A stretch of 61,002 nucleotides of DNA, taken from assembly GCA_937902985.1 (NCBI GenBank), contig CALFNG010000170.1, forward strand, positions 1 through 61,002, in the 5' to 3' direction. Origin of the DNA: an uncultured Myxococcales bacterium. Lineage in GTDB: Bacteria; Myxococcota_A; Polyangia; Polyangiales; Polyangiaceae. A program made the translations under genes and the position numbers. The notes below the pieces were generated by a model that was not told the origin of the DNA, made no database searches, and saw nothing but the letters and a program-made list of their open reading frames with translations. Below, in pieces: positions 1 to 7,881 of this stretch (positions within the stretch are counted from its first letter, which is position 1; each line of letters opens with the position of its first letter).

Positions 1-63
1 GAAGAAGAAGAAGAAGAAGAAGAAGAAGAAGAAGAAGAAGAAGAAGAAGAAGAAGGGGAGGGG
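1..63. repeat. (GAA)18 microsatellite in a homopurine tract
   Basis: Eighteen perfect GAA triplets fill positions 1-54, and the strand stays all-purine to position 63. Such tracts can form triplex DNA and slip in length. The tract is cut by the window edge, so its full size and any gene it belongs to on the left are unknown. Confidence 0.9.
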
Positions 64-147
64 CGGAGAGAAGGGCGGAGAAGCGTGCGTGCGGGGCGTG
101 GACTGTCGAGAACTCCGACGACCAGCCGCTTGCGGCTCTCGAGGGCG

Positions 148-516
148 ATGAAGGCGAGACGCCCGAGCCCCCGATCTTGGCGCCTCTGCGCCTTCGCGGT
201 TCTCTCTCTCGGCGTCGCATGCGCGGGGTCGGTGCCGGCGGGGGCTTCGTGCCAGGCGTCGAACGAGTGCGAGCCAGGGCTCGCTTGCCTCTACGCGCTG
301 GGCGCGGGCTGCGCTTCGCCGGCTTCAACGGGGCAGTGCGCGATCCCGACCAACGACTGCAGCGGGACCGGCGCCGGGCTCGTGCTGTGCGGTTGCGGCG
401 GGGCGCAGCTCGACCTCACCTGCCTCCCCAGCTCCGCGGCCCTCCCCCAGCGCACGGCCACGGGAGCGGCCTGCAGCAGCGACGCGGGGGGGGCCGACGC
501 GCATCCTGGCGACTGA
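148..516 (+). CDS. Small Cys-rich exported protein with signal peptide
   Basis: A 122-residue protein, counting from the ATG at 148. An upstream ATG at 85 would add a 21-residue Arg-rich tail and is less likely. Residues 1-27 look like a signal peptide: basic start, hydrophobic core (LCAFAVLSLG), then VACAGS, a weak lipobox. The mature part has about ten cysteines spaced as in the short Cys-rich extracellular proteins of myxobacteria. No catalytic motif is visible. The signal-peptide codons (about 175-210) match the right arm of the dispersed inverted repeat seen at 2455 and 21672. It precedes the beta-propeller lipoprotein by 41 bp on the same strand, so they may be co-transcribed. Function unknown. 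Confidence 0.6.
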   Translation: MKARRPSPRSWRLCAFAVLSLGVACAGSVPAGASCQASNECEPGLACLYALGAGCASPASTGQCAIPTNDCSGTGAGLVLCGCGGAQLDLTCLPSSAALPQRTATGAACSSDAGGADAHPGD

Positions 517-557
517 CCCGGCGTGCGCATGGCCCGCCTGGTGCAGCTGAGGTGCTC

Positions 558-2450
558 ATGTTCAACGCTTGCGCTCTTCTGCGTCACGGCCTGCAGGTCG
601 CCGTCCCTCTGCTTTCGCCGTTGTGGGTGGGCTCGTGCGTGTCCAGCCCGGGCCACCATGTCTCGAAGGCCGAAGCCGCGGGCGGGCTCGAGGGGCGTTT
701 ACGCACCGCTGTGGAGCTTTCGTTCGCCCGCGGCGAGTGGGACGACGCGCTGTCGACCTGCCGGGCCGTCGAAGACGCCCGCCCTGACGACTGCGGCGCG
801 CATTACTGCGCGTTCATCGCGCAATCGATGCAGGCGGTCGATCGCATCAACGACTTTCTCACGCCGCACTCGGGCCTCGGGCTCGTGGGCCTCGCGATCG
901 AGATGCCGAAGCTCGACAGCGCCCTGGCCGACGCGGTGAAGGCGGCCGACGCGGTCATCGCCGGGAGCTGCGAGTACGATCTCCCGACGCTCCCGCTGCG
1001 TGTGGGCGCCGAGAAGGACCCGATCCTCCGAGGCGACGTCCGCGGCCGCTGGACGGTTCGCGACGCGCACCTCCTCGCCGCGCTCTTCAGCTCGATGCGC
1101 TACGTGATGAAGGGCGCGACGTCGTCGAAGAAGGTCCCGGTCGACAGCTCGCAGTCTCCGGCCATGCCGCCGCTCCTCGTGGACATGCAGCGGCACCTGC
1201 TCGCACAAGACGCGCTGCTCTTCTCGCAGCCCGCGGACCCGACCGTCCTCCGCGGCGGCTGGCACGACCGCAACGGCAACCGGGTGCCCGACGGGCCCGA
1301 CGAGCTCCTCGTCGACATCTTCGAGCCCGGGACCGACAAGCGCATCTTCGACTTCTCGACCGCCGAGTTCGTGAAGGGCGAGGCCTTGCCGGCGTCGCCC
1401 CTGACGCCGACCGCGAGCCTGCCCCCCGCCCGGTGCGGCTACCAGAAATTCCATATCGACGACGTCGTGAGCGGCTCCGAGGTGAGCACCACCGACGGGA
1501 TGTCGTTCTCCCCCGACGGGACCCGGGTCGTGCTCCCGCTGATGGTGAAGGGCAAGCTGCAGATCCAGCAGATCCAGGTGATGGCGCCGGACGGGAAAGA
1601 CCGGACGTGCATCACCTGCGGCCAGCCCGGGAACAACGACGGCGTTCGCTACCGCCCCGGCTCCGGCGACACGCTGCTCTTCGTGTCCGATCGCGATCAC
1701 CCGTTCGCGTTCGGCAACGACGGCGGAGGCTACGGCCAGGAGCTCTACGCGATGCGCCCCGACGGGTCGAACGTCACGCGGCTGACCACGAGCCACGTGT
1801 GGGCTGCGAACTATCACCCCAACTGGTCGCCCGACGGCAAGCGCATCGTCTGGGGGCGCACCGAAGATCGAACCTGGGACGTCGACGTCGCCGATTTCGT
1901 TTCCGACGACAAGGGCATGCGCCTCGAGTCGACGAGGCGCGTCGTTCACGATACCACGTGGTGGGAGACCCACGGCTTCTCCCTCGACGGCCGGCGCGTC
2001 ATCACCACGAACACCCGCGCGGGTCTGCTCGCGACGGACATCTACGCGGTCGACGTCGAGACCGGGAAGCGCGAGCGCCTGACCACCGCCGCGGCGTGGG
2101 ACGAGCACGCGCACCTGTCGCCCGACGGCCGCAAGCTCGCCTGGATCTCGGGCCGCGCCCGCGTCGCGCCGGTCGTCGCGCTGAGCGACGGGTCGATCTC
2201 GCCCGTCTACGACTTCATGTGGATCGGGCCCGGCATCTTCTTCGACCTCTTGCCGTCGGCGGGATACTCGACCGAGCTCACGATGATGGACGCCGACGGG
2301 TCGCACGTGCAGCGGCTGACGACCGACGATCTCATCGTCGCCGACAACGAGTGGAGCCCCGACGGGCGGCGGATCATCTTTCGCCAGACCGACGTGGGGT
2401 CGAAGAGCTCGACCAAGATCCGCATCCTCACGTTCGACGACTGCCGCTAA
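558..2450 (+). CDS. TolB-like beta-propeller (PD40) lipoprotein
   Basis: A 630-residue protein from the ATG at 558; the open frame extends upstream, but only from here does it begin with a signal peptide (MFNACALL... ending VGSC, a plausible lipobox). The first 290 residues are mostly alpha-helical with no recognised domain. From about residue 300 on there are repeated blades with the PD40/WD40-like signature (FSPDGTRV, WSPDGKRI, LSPDGRKL, WSPDGRRI), as in TolB and related propellers. This suggests a periplasmic or surface protein-protein interaction scaffold anchored by lipid, not an enzyme. A second lipoprotein with similar blades lies convergent to it downstream at 2627-4909. The propeller call is firm; the partner is unknown. 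Confidence 0.85.
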   Translation: MFNACALLRHGLQVAVPLLSPLWVGSCVSSPGHHVSKAEAAGGLEGRLRTAVELSFARGEWDDALSTCRAVEDARPDDCGAHYCAFIAQSMQAVDRINDFLTPHSGLGLVGLAIEMPKLDSALADAVKAADAVIAGSCEYDLPTLPLRVGAEKDPILRGDVRGRWTVRDAHLLAALFSSMRYVMKGATSSKKVPVDSSQSPAMPPLLVDMQRHLLAQDALLFSQPADPTVLRGGWHDRNGNRVPDGPDELLVDIFEPGTDKRIFDFSTAEFVKGEALPASPLTPTASLPPARCGYQKFHIDDVVSGSEVSTTDGMSFSPDGTRVVLPLMVKGKLQIQQIQVMAPDGKDRTCITCGQPGNNDGVRYRPGSGDTLLFVSDRDHPFAFGNDGGGYGQELYAMRPDGSNVTRLTTSHVWAANYHPNWSPDGKRIVWGRTEDRTWDVDVADFVSDDKGMRLESTRRVVHDTTWWETHGFSLDGRRVITTNTRAGLLATDIYAVDVETGKRERLTTAAAWDEHAHLSPDGRKLAWISGRARVAPVVALSDGSISPVYDFMWIGPGIFFDLLPSAGYSTELTMMDADGSHVQRLTTDDLIVADNEWSPDGRRIIFRQTDVGSKSSTKIRILTFDDCR

Positions 2451-2454
2451 ATTA

Positions 2455-2616
2455 GGAGAGAAGATTAGCCGCAGAGCCGCAGAGGGCGCAGAGATGAGAG
2501 GGTTTTTGCGCGCGCTGGGCGCAGTGTACGCAGACCGGATCCGCCGCGCAGGTCGCGAGACTTCGACCCCAATCTCTGCTTTGCGCTCTCTGCGCCTCAG
2601 CGGCCAATCTCCCTCT
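2455..2616. repeat. Dispersed inverted repeat, full copy
   Basis: The left arm (about 2465-2496, containing GCCGCAGAGGGCGCAGAGA after one change) and right arm (about 2571-2611, CTCTGCGCCTCAGCGGCC) are imperfect inverted copies. The interior shares GGTTTTTG, GCTGGGC and GGTCGCGAG in the same order with the copy at 21672-21782, so both belong to one family. It fills the gap between two convergent genes. Confidence 0.7.
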
Positions 2617-2626
2617 TTCGAGAGCG

Positions 2627-4909
2627 TTACTTGGCGATGGTGTCGACGCCACAGGTCCCGTTGATGCACGAGACGCCGGAGGCGCCGTTGCAGCAGTCGG
2701 CCGACGCGCTGCACCCTGCGCCGACGGCCTGGCAGGCGAGGGTCGTCGGGTTGGAGCAGGTGCCGTTCGTGCAGAAGCCCGAGCAGCACTCGAAGCCCTG
2801 CGTGCAGGCGCCGCCGCCATGGTCGGGCAGCGGGGTCGCGACGCACTGGGCGTTCGCCCAGAATCCGCGCATGTTGGGCGTGTCGTCCTGGCCCACGAGG
2901 AAGAACGGCGGGTGGCTCGGATCGATCGTACCGACCGCGGGGTCGATCGCCGCGACCCAGAGGCGGCGCTTGAAGTTCTCGGTCTTGGTCACGTCTTCGC
3001 CGGCGGCGACGGGGAACCCCATGTTCCCGTAAGCGCGCATGCTGGTGAAGACGACCCACGAGTACCCGCCGGCGGGCGTCGGGTCGAACGTCGGCTCGAC
3101 CGACGCGTTCCGGTCCACGATGTTCGGGGGATCGTTGATCGCCGCGAGCCGGACGGCGCCGCCGCCCGTCACGGGCGCGATGTAGAGCTGCCCGTCGTCT
3201 TTCGCGGTGTCGTCGCAGCCGTTCTGGCAGCCCGTGGCGAGCGTCCCGGCATGGAACGCGACGTACTTGTGATCGGGCGAGAACGACGGATACGCGAGCG
3301 CAGTCTCGCCCGCCGCGATGGCTGGGTCGGTCGACAAGACCACCGTGTTGAGGGTGGCGCCGAACGTCTGCGAGCTCGCCGCGTAGTCGACGTAGACGAT
3401 CGCCTTCGGGCTGTTGGGCAGCACGTTGTCGCCCGACGTGGGGCTACGCACGGCGGCCAGCATCGTCCCGTCGGGTGAGAAGGCGGGCATCGAGAGGACG
3501 TCGTTCGCGAGAGGCCCGAGCAGGGCGTCGAGGCCGCTGTTCGCCACGAGGGCCCCGGACTTCGTGTTGCTGAGCGAGAGGACCTTGGAGCCGGCGACGT
3601 TCGTCGGCGCGCCCCAGACTGCGTACGCGCCGTCCGGCGTCAACGCGATGTTCGCTCCGTACTGCGTCGACTGGTACCCGGCTTGAGGCGTCGTCTGGCT
3701 CACGTCGAAGGCAGCCCACGGGCGCGTGTAGTTCGGGTTCTGCCAGCCGAGGACGTACGGCGGCGTCGCCGGCGCGCTGGCCGGATCGTCGATCGCCGCG
3801 ACCAGCGTGGTCCCGTCGGCGCTGACGGCGTGGCACCCCATGCAGCGCCCCGAGTTGAGCTGAACGGGCAGCGCCCCGGTGCCCGGAGCCATCCGCGTGA
3901 TGTGACCGACGCTCGCGACCCCGCCGTCACCGAGAGCCGACCTCGACGCCGTCCAGTAATAGATGGCGCCGCGAAGGCTGGCGGGCGCGATGGTCCAGGT
4001 CATCGACGCCGACGCGGCCGCGGTCATGGTCGCGGCGTCGTAGCGCGAGAGCACGACCTCGAGGGGGTCGCTCGTGCCCGCGTTCGACGCCGTCACCCGC
4101 TCCCACACACCCTGGGGGATCGCCCATTGCGCCGCCGAAGGCCCGGGGCTCGTGGCCGGTAGCGGCGTCGTCGCGTAGGCGTCGTACGTGTACGAGCCCT
4201 CGGCGAAGTGCAGCCGGTACACGTCGTTCGCGTGCATCCCGCCCGTCGGCGCGGTCCACATGACGATCGGCGCCGTGAGGCCGAGAGGGAACACGGTCTT
4301 GTCGTAGGGGTACGCGATGGTGCTGACGGCCGCATCCGACCGCGTCGTGCCCGCGCCGTCGAGCGCGGTGACGATCGCCGCGGGAACGCCGCCCACGTCG
4401 CGCTGGGCGACGGTGATCGCCAGGGTCGCCTTGGCTTCGAGCCCGCCGAAGATGGCGTGGAGGGTGGCCGTGCCGCCGTACGTGCCCGTCGCCGTGACCG
4501 AGACGGGCGAGCCGATCGTGGCCCTCGCGATATCCGGCCGGTCGAACTGGAGCGACGACGGCTCGACGTTCATGACCTGCCCGTTCACCGTGGCCTGAAG
4601 CTGAAACGCAGTCGTCTGCGGCGTCACGCCGTCGACCGTGAGGGCCGTGCTCACAGGTACGAACTGGAGCTGCGTCGCCAGGACCGACGCGCTCGATCCG
4701 TCGTCTCCCGTGATGAAGCTGCCGGGAGCCCCTGCCTCGCCGGCGAGCGAACCCGCGTCCGAGCCCGCCCCCGGACCGTCGTGTTGCGCGGGCGTTCCGG
4801 CGCTTCCGCACGCCGCCGCCACGGCCGCTACCGCCACGGGACCGATCACGATCTGCCAGCCGAAACGGGCGCGCCCTCCAAGGCGGCTCCCAGACACAGA
4901 AATTCGCAT
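2627..4909 (-). CDS. Large surface lipoprotein with one CxxCH haem motif, propeller blades and Cys-rich tail
   Basis: A 760-residue protein. The N-terminus is a lipoprotein signal (hydrophobic 20-33, AAAC with Cys34), followed by a Gly/Ala/Asp-rich linker. Residues 80-170 resemble an Ig-like domain. Residues 356-360 read CMGCH, a canonical c-type haem attachment motif. PD40-like blades follow (LTPDGAYAVW, FSPDGTMLAA, FSPDHKYVAF). The last 70 residues are Cys-rich (CTQGFECCSGFCTNGTC and a second similar unit), typical of myxobacterial surface proteins. It may be a mono-haem c-type cytochrome or a protein that keeps the motif for another reason; a distal haem ligand cannot be identified by eye. 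The start has a good signal peptide but no obvious ribosome site. It is convergent with the beta-propeller gene. Confidence 0.85.
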   Translation of the reverse strand: MRISVSGSRLGGRARFGWQIVIGPVAVAAVAAACGSAGTPAQHDGPGAGSDAGSLAGEAGAPGSFITGDDGSSASVLATQLQFVPVSTALTVDGVTPQTTAFQLQATVNGQVMNVEPSSLQFDRPDIARATIGSPVSVTATGTYGGTATLHAIFGGLEAKATLAITVAQRDVGGVPAAIVTALDGAGTTRSDAAVSTIAYPYDKTVFPLGLTAPIVMWTAPTGGMHANDVYRLHFAEGSYTYDAYATTPLPATSPGPSAAQWAIPQGVWERVTASNAGTSDPLEVVLSRYDAATMTAAASASMTWTIAPASLRGAIYYWTASRSALGDGGVASVGHITRMAPGTGALPVQLNSGRCMGCHAVSADGTTLVAAIDDPASAPATPPYVLGWQNPNYTRPWAAFDVSQTTPQAGYQSTQYGANIALTPDGAYAVWGAPTNVAGSKVLSLSNTKSGALVANSGLDALLGPLANDVLSMPAFSPDGTMLAAVRSPTSGDNVLPNSPKAIVYVDYAASSQTFGATLNTVVLSTDPAIAAGETALAYPSFSPDHKYVAFHAGTLATGCQNGCDDTAKDDGQLYIAPVTGGGAVRLAAINDPPNIVDRNASVEPTFDPTPAGGYSWVVFTSMRAYGNMGFPVAAGEDVTKTENFKRRLWVAAIDPAVGTIDPSHPPFFLVGQDDTPNMRGFWANAQCVATPLPDHGGGACTQGFECCSGFCTNGTCSNPTTLACQAVGAGCSASADCCNGASGVSCINGTCGVDTIAK

Positions 4910-5083
4910 TAGAATAAAATTGCAGCTAAGCCATCAAGTAGCAATGGCCATCTGGCGTTCGCTCACGAAAGCGTGGGGGCCCATCCGACGAGAGAGCTGA
5001 CCCACCACCGCCTCGGCAAAGGATCACGGCGATCGGGAAGTGTGCTGCAGGGTGAGCGGGCTGCCTGCGCCCGGGGCTTGGTA

Positions 5084-5117
5084 GAAACCGCAAAGGCGCG
5101 AAGGCGCGCAGTTCTTG
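5084..5117. repeat. Dispersed inverted repeat, solitary left half
   Basis: GAAACCGCAAAGGCGCGAAG at about 5086-5105 matches the left arm of the copy at 21672-21702. No matching right arm follows within 150 bp, so this is a half element or a decayed copy. Confidence 0.6.
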
Positions 5118-5203
5118 GATCGAAGGGGCGTTCGCATTCGCGAACGAGAGTGCCGATCCAAGACGAGCGGATGAGATGAGAAGTCACACATTGGTTACGG
5201 TAA

Positions 5204-5251
5204 GCGTCACGACGAGCGTCACCACCGGCGTCACGACGAGCGTCACGACCG
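5204..5251. repeat. Four tandem 12-bp repeats upstream of a Ser/Thr kinase
   Basis: Four head-to-tail units, alternating GCGTCACGACGA and GCGTCACCACCG or GCGTCACGACCG. They end 66 bp before the kinase ATG. They could be a clustered protein-binding site or simple slippage; nothing distinguishes these by sequence. Confidence 0.75.
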
Positions 5252-5265
5252 GCTATCGTCCTCTT

Positions 5266-5280
5266 TCACAGGGACTGTGA
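5266..5280. promoter_or_regulatory. TCACAG-N3-CTGTGA dyad
   Basis: Perfect 6-bp inverted repeat with a 3-bp spacer, 37 bp upstream of the kinase start at 5318. Size, symmetry and place fit a repressor or activator half-site pair. The binding protein is unknown. Confidence 0.4.
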
Positions 5281-5317
5281 CGCGAGGTCGCGCGGCGCGT
5301 TATCCTTGTTGGTCCGA

Positions 5318-6805
5318 ATGCCCGACGAACCTCCGCACGATCGAGACCCATCAGCGCCCTTGCCGCCAGCGTCCGAACCCGTCAGCGCTACCCCGCCGCC
5401 CGTGCCCAGCGACCCCGGCCGCTTCAGTACTCCTCCTCGCGATCCGCATCCGCTCGTCGGCAAGGTTCTGAACGATCGGGTCCGCATCGTGCGGCCGATC
5501 GCGCGCGGCGGGATGGGCCAAGTGTACCTCGGTGAGCAGACGCGCATGAAGCGTCGCTGCGCGGTGAAGGTCCTCGATCCGCGCTTCACCGGCGCGGCCG
5601 ACGTCATCGACTTCGGCCGGCGCTTCCTCCTCGAGGCCAGCGTGGCGTCGAAGGTGTCGCACCCGAACGTCGTGACGATCTTCGACTACGGAGAGTCACC
5701 CGAAGGGTGCTTCATCGCGATGGAGTACCTCGAGGGCCGGTCGCTCTCCGAGGAGCTCACGCGCCACGGGCGCATCGCGCCGGAGCGGGCGATCCACATC
5801 GCTCAGCAGGTCGGCCGGGCCTTGCGCGAGGCGCACGCCCTCGGCGTCGTGCACCGCGACGTCAAGCCAGGCAATATCTTCCTCCTCAAGCAGGACGACG
5901 ACAACGACTTCGTCAAGGTGCTCGACTTCGGCCTCGTGCACGAGAGCAAGGGCGCCGACGGGAGCGACGGTCGCGAGCCGGGCGGCGACGTCATCATGGG
6001 CTCGCCGCGCTACATGGCTCCCGAGCAGGTGCAGGGCAAGGAGATCGACGTTCGCGCCGACGTGTACTCGCTCGGTGTCGTGCTCTACGCGATGCTGGTG
6101 GGCCGGCCGCCGTTCGAGCGGCGAACGGACCTGGCGATGATGATGGCGCACGTGTCCGATGCGCCTCCGACGATGGCCTCCCTGGCGCCGGATCTCGTGC
6201 TGCCAGCGGGCCTCGAGGCCGTCGTGATGCGCTGCCTCGCGAAGAACCCCGACAGCCGCTGGAGCTCGATGGAGGAGCTCGTCGCGGCCCTCCAGCTTCG
6301 GGACGCGACGCCGCACGCGGGAGCCGACGCGCCGAACCCCGGCCCGATCGCGGTCGCAACCGGCGCGCCCGGCGCCCGCACCTCGATCACCCCGTCGGAG
6401 CGCATTCGAAGGACGCACCGCCGCCGCAAGAACTCCGGTCGACCCCTGGCCTTCGCCGCGTTCGTGGCGGTCGTTTCGGTGCTCACCGGCGTGGCGCTCC
6501 TCGACCGGCCCCACACGGAGCCGACGGCGGCTGCCAGCGCGATGGCACTGATTCCGCCGCCCCCGGCTCCTCCGAAACCGACGGCGACCGTGCACATCGA
6601 GACCGACCCGCCGGGCGCGAAGGTGAACGAAGAGGGCGAGACCATGTGCGCCGCGACGCCGTGCGACGTGGTCTACGTGGGGCCAGGCGCCGATCCCGCG
6701 ACCGAGCACTTGCTCGCGTTCCTCTTGCCGGGCTACAAGCTCGAACGCAAGGTCGCCTACGCCGCGGGCTCTCCGGTCACCGTCAAGCTCACCAAGGCGC
6801 ACTAA
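5318..6805 (+). CDS. Ser/Thr protein kinase with C-terminal PEGA domain
   Basis: A 495-residue Hanks-type kinase. The glycine loop is ARGGMGQVY (62-70), the ATP-binding Lys is K84, the catalytic loop is HRDVKPGN (D181) and the metal site is DFG (203-205), followed by the GSPRYMAPEQ activation segment; all key residues are present. A Pro-rich leader of about 47 residues precedes it. A single membrane span lies at about 376-395, followed by a Pro linker and a PEGA domain (422-495) with two cysteines, predicted outside the cytoplasm. This is the usual myxobacterial plan of an intracellular kinase with an extracytoplasmic sensor or anchor. The ATG at 5318 is chosen over a TTG 12 bp upstream. It is divergent from the preceding lipoprotein gene, with a dyad and tandem repeats in its leader. 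Confidence 0.93.
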   Translation: MPDEPPHDRDPSAPLPPASEPVSATPPPVPSDPGRFSTPPRDPHPLVGKVLNDRVRIVRPIARGGMGQVYLGEQTRMKRRCAVKVLDPRFTGAADVIDFGRRFLLEASVASKVSHPNVVTIFDYGESPEGCFIAMEYLEGRSLSEELTRHGRIAPERAIHIAQQVGRALREAHALGVVHRDVKPGNIFLLKQDDDNDFVKVLDFGLVHESKGADGSDGREPGGDVIMGSPRYMAPEQVQGKEIDVRADVYSLGVVLYAMLVGRPPFERRTDLAMMMAHVSDAPPTMASLAPDLVLPAGLEAVVMRCLAKNPDSRWSSMEELVAALQLRDATPHAGADAPNPGPIAVATGAPGARTSITPSERIRRTHRRRKNSGRPLAFAAFVAVVSVLTGVALLDRPHTEPTAAASAMALIPPPPAPPKPTATVHIETDPPGAKVNEEGETMCAATPCDVVYVGPGADPATEHLLAFLLPGYKLERKVAYAAGSPVTVKLTKAH

Positions 6806-6836
6806 GCGCTCCGCCAAGGCCGTTCTAGCCGCCGGG

Positions 6837-7826
6837 TCACCAGCGGCCGTCGTCGACGGAGCGAACGGTGTCCTCGAGCGACGTGTGCGGCGTGAAGCCG
6901 AGGACCTCCCTCGCGCGCCGGTCGTCGACCATGCAGATGTAGCGGATGTGATCGAGCTCGGGCACCGGGAACGTCGTGAGCCGCAGCGACCACATGCGCC
7001 CCAGGATGATGCGCGCGAGAGAGTAGGGGACGCCGATGCGCTGCCGGCCGAGGATCTTCAGGTAGCGCGACAGGGGAACGGGCTCGGGGCCGGCGAGGTT
7101 GTAGATGCCACGGATGCCCGGCCTGAGGGCCAGCTCGATCGCGCGCACTGCGTCTGACTGGTGAATGACCTGCACCATCGGGTCGAAGCCCATGACGGTG
7201 CAGATCGGGTTGAGGCGCAGGAAGTTCGACGGCGCGTTGTGCACGCTTCCGAGGATGTGCACCGGGCGCAGGATCACCGTCTCCGTCTCGGGGAGCTTCC
7301 AGAAGAAGCTCTGCGCGAGCATGTCGACCTCGATGAGGTCGCGGATGTCGCTGAAGTTCTGGCCCCCGAGGAGCGGCGCCTCTTCGGTCAGGAACTGCGG
7401 ATTGCTCGGGTGCGGTCCGTAGACGTTCGCGCTCGAGAGCACGACGAGCTTGGGGACACGAAACTGCGAGACGTACTCGAGCAGCTTGGTGAAGCCGGCC
7501 ACGTTCCACGAGTGGTGCTCGGCCGACGATGCCCGCGGGTCGTGCATGACCCCGAGGTGCACGACCGCCGAGATGTCTCCAGGCCGGAATACGTCTTTGA
7601 GCTTCTTCCGGCGAATGTCGACCTGGGCGTGCTCGATGTCTTTCGGCTTGTCGAGAAAGGGGCGTCGATCGACGCCGACGACGGGTCGCTCGCGGTGCAG
7701 CACGCGCGCGAGCTGCTTGCCGAGGCGACCGCAGATGCCGGTGACGAGCACCGCGCCGCCGGAGGCGGGCGGGATCGACGGCATCCGCACGCGCGCCGCG
7801 GCCCGAAAGTTCGCGCTCTCGCTCAT
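6837..7826 (-). CDS. NAD-dependent epimerase/dehydratase (extended SDR)
   Basis: A 329-residue extended short-chain dehydrogenase. The Rossmann motif is TGICGRLGKQLA near residue 30. The catalytic Ser region is LSSANVYG; YG follows, but the usual YxxxK spacing is not clear, so activity may be atypical. The substrate-binding half contains LRPVHILG and GIYNLAGPEP, typical of sugar-nucleotide or lipid epimerases. It lies 55 bp downstream of an acyltransferase on the same strand. Acyltransferase-SDR pairs recur in Myxococcota and Actinobacteria, which suggests a shared lipid or polyketide-like substrate; this is inference. The exact substrate cannot be named. Confidence 0.85.
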   Translation of the reverse strand: MSESANFRAAARVRMPSIPPASGGAVLVTGICGRLGKQLARVLHRERPVVGVDRRPFLDKPKDIEHAQVDIRRKKLKDVFRPGDISAVVHLGVMHDPRASSAEHHSWNVAGFTKLLEYVSQFRVPKLVVLSSANVYGPHPSNPQFLTEEAPLLGGQNFSDIRDLIEVDMLAQSFFWKLPETETVILRPVHILGSVHNAPSNFLRLNPICTVMGFDPMVQVIHQSDAVRAIELALRPGIRGIYNLAGPEPVPLSRYLKILGRQRIGVPYSLARIILGRMWSLRLTTFPVPELDHIRYICMVDDRRAREVLGFTPHTSLEDTVRSVDDGRW

Positions 7827-7881
7827 CGGATCGTCACCGGAGCCATCACCCGGCGGATCAGCGCCCCTATTACCAGCCCCA

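Larger units (their letters stand above)
4910..5317. other. Divergent intergenic region, no gene seen
   Basis: About 410 bp between the haem-motif lipoprotein (minus) and the PEGA kinase (plus). It should hold both promoters. No convincing coding frame was seen. It contains an AT-rich stretch at 4910-4945 next to the lipoprotein start, a half copy of the dispersed repeat, a 4 x 12 bp tandem repeat and a short perfect dyad, each listed separately. Confidence 0.6.

Noticed and set aside
5306-5317. TTG start for the PEGA kinase
   Set aside because: ATG four codons downstream gives the usual start and needs no rare codon.
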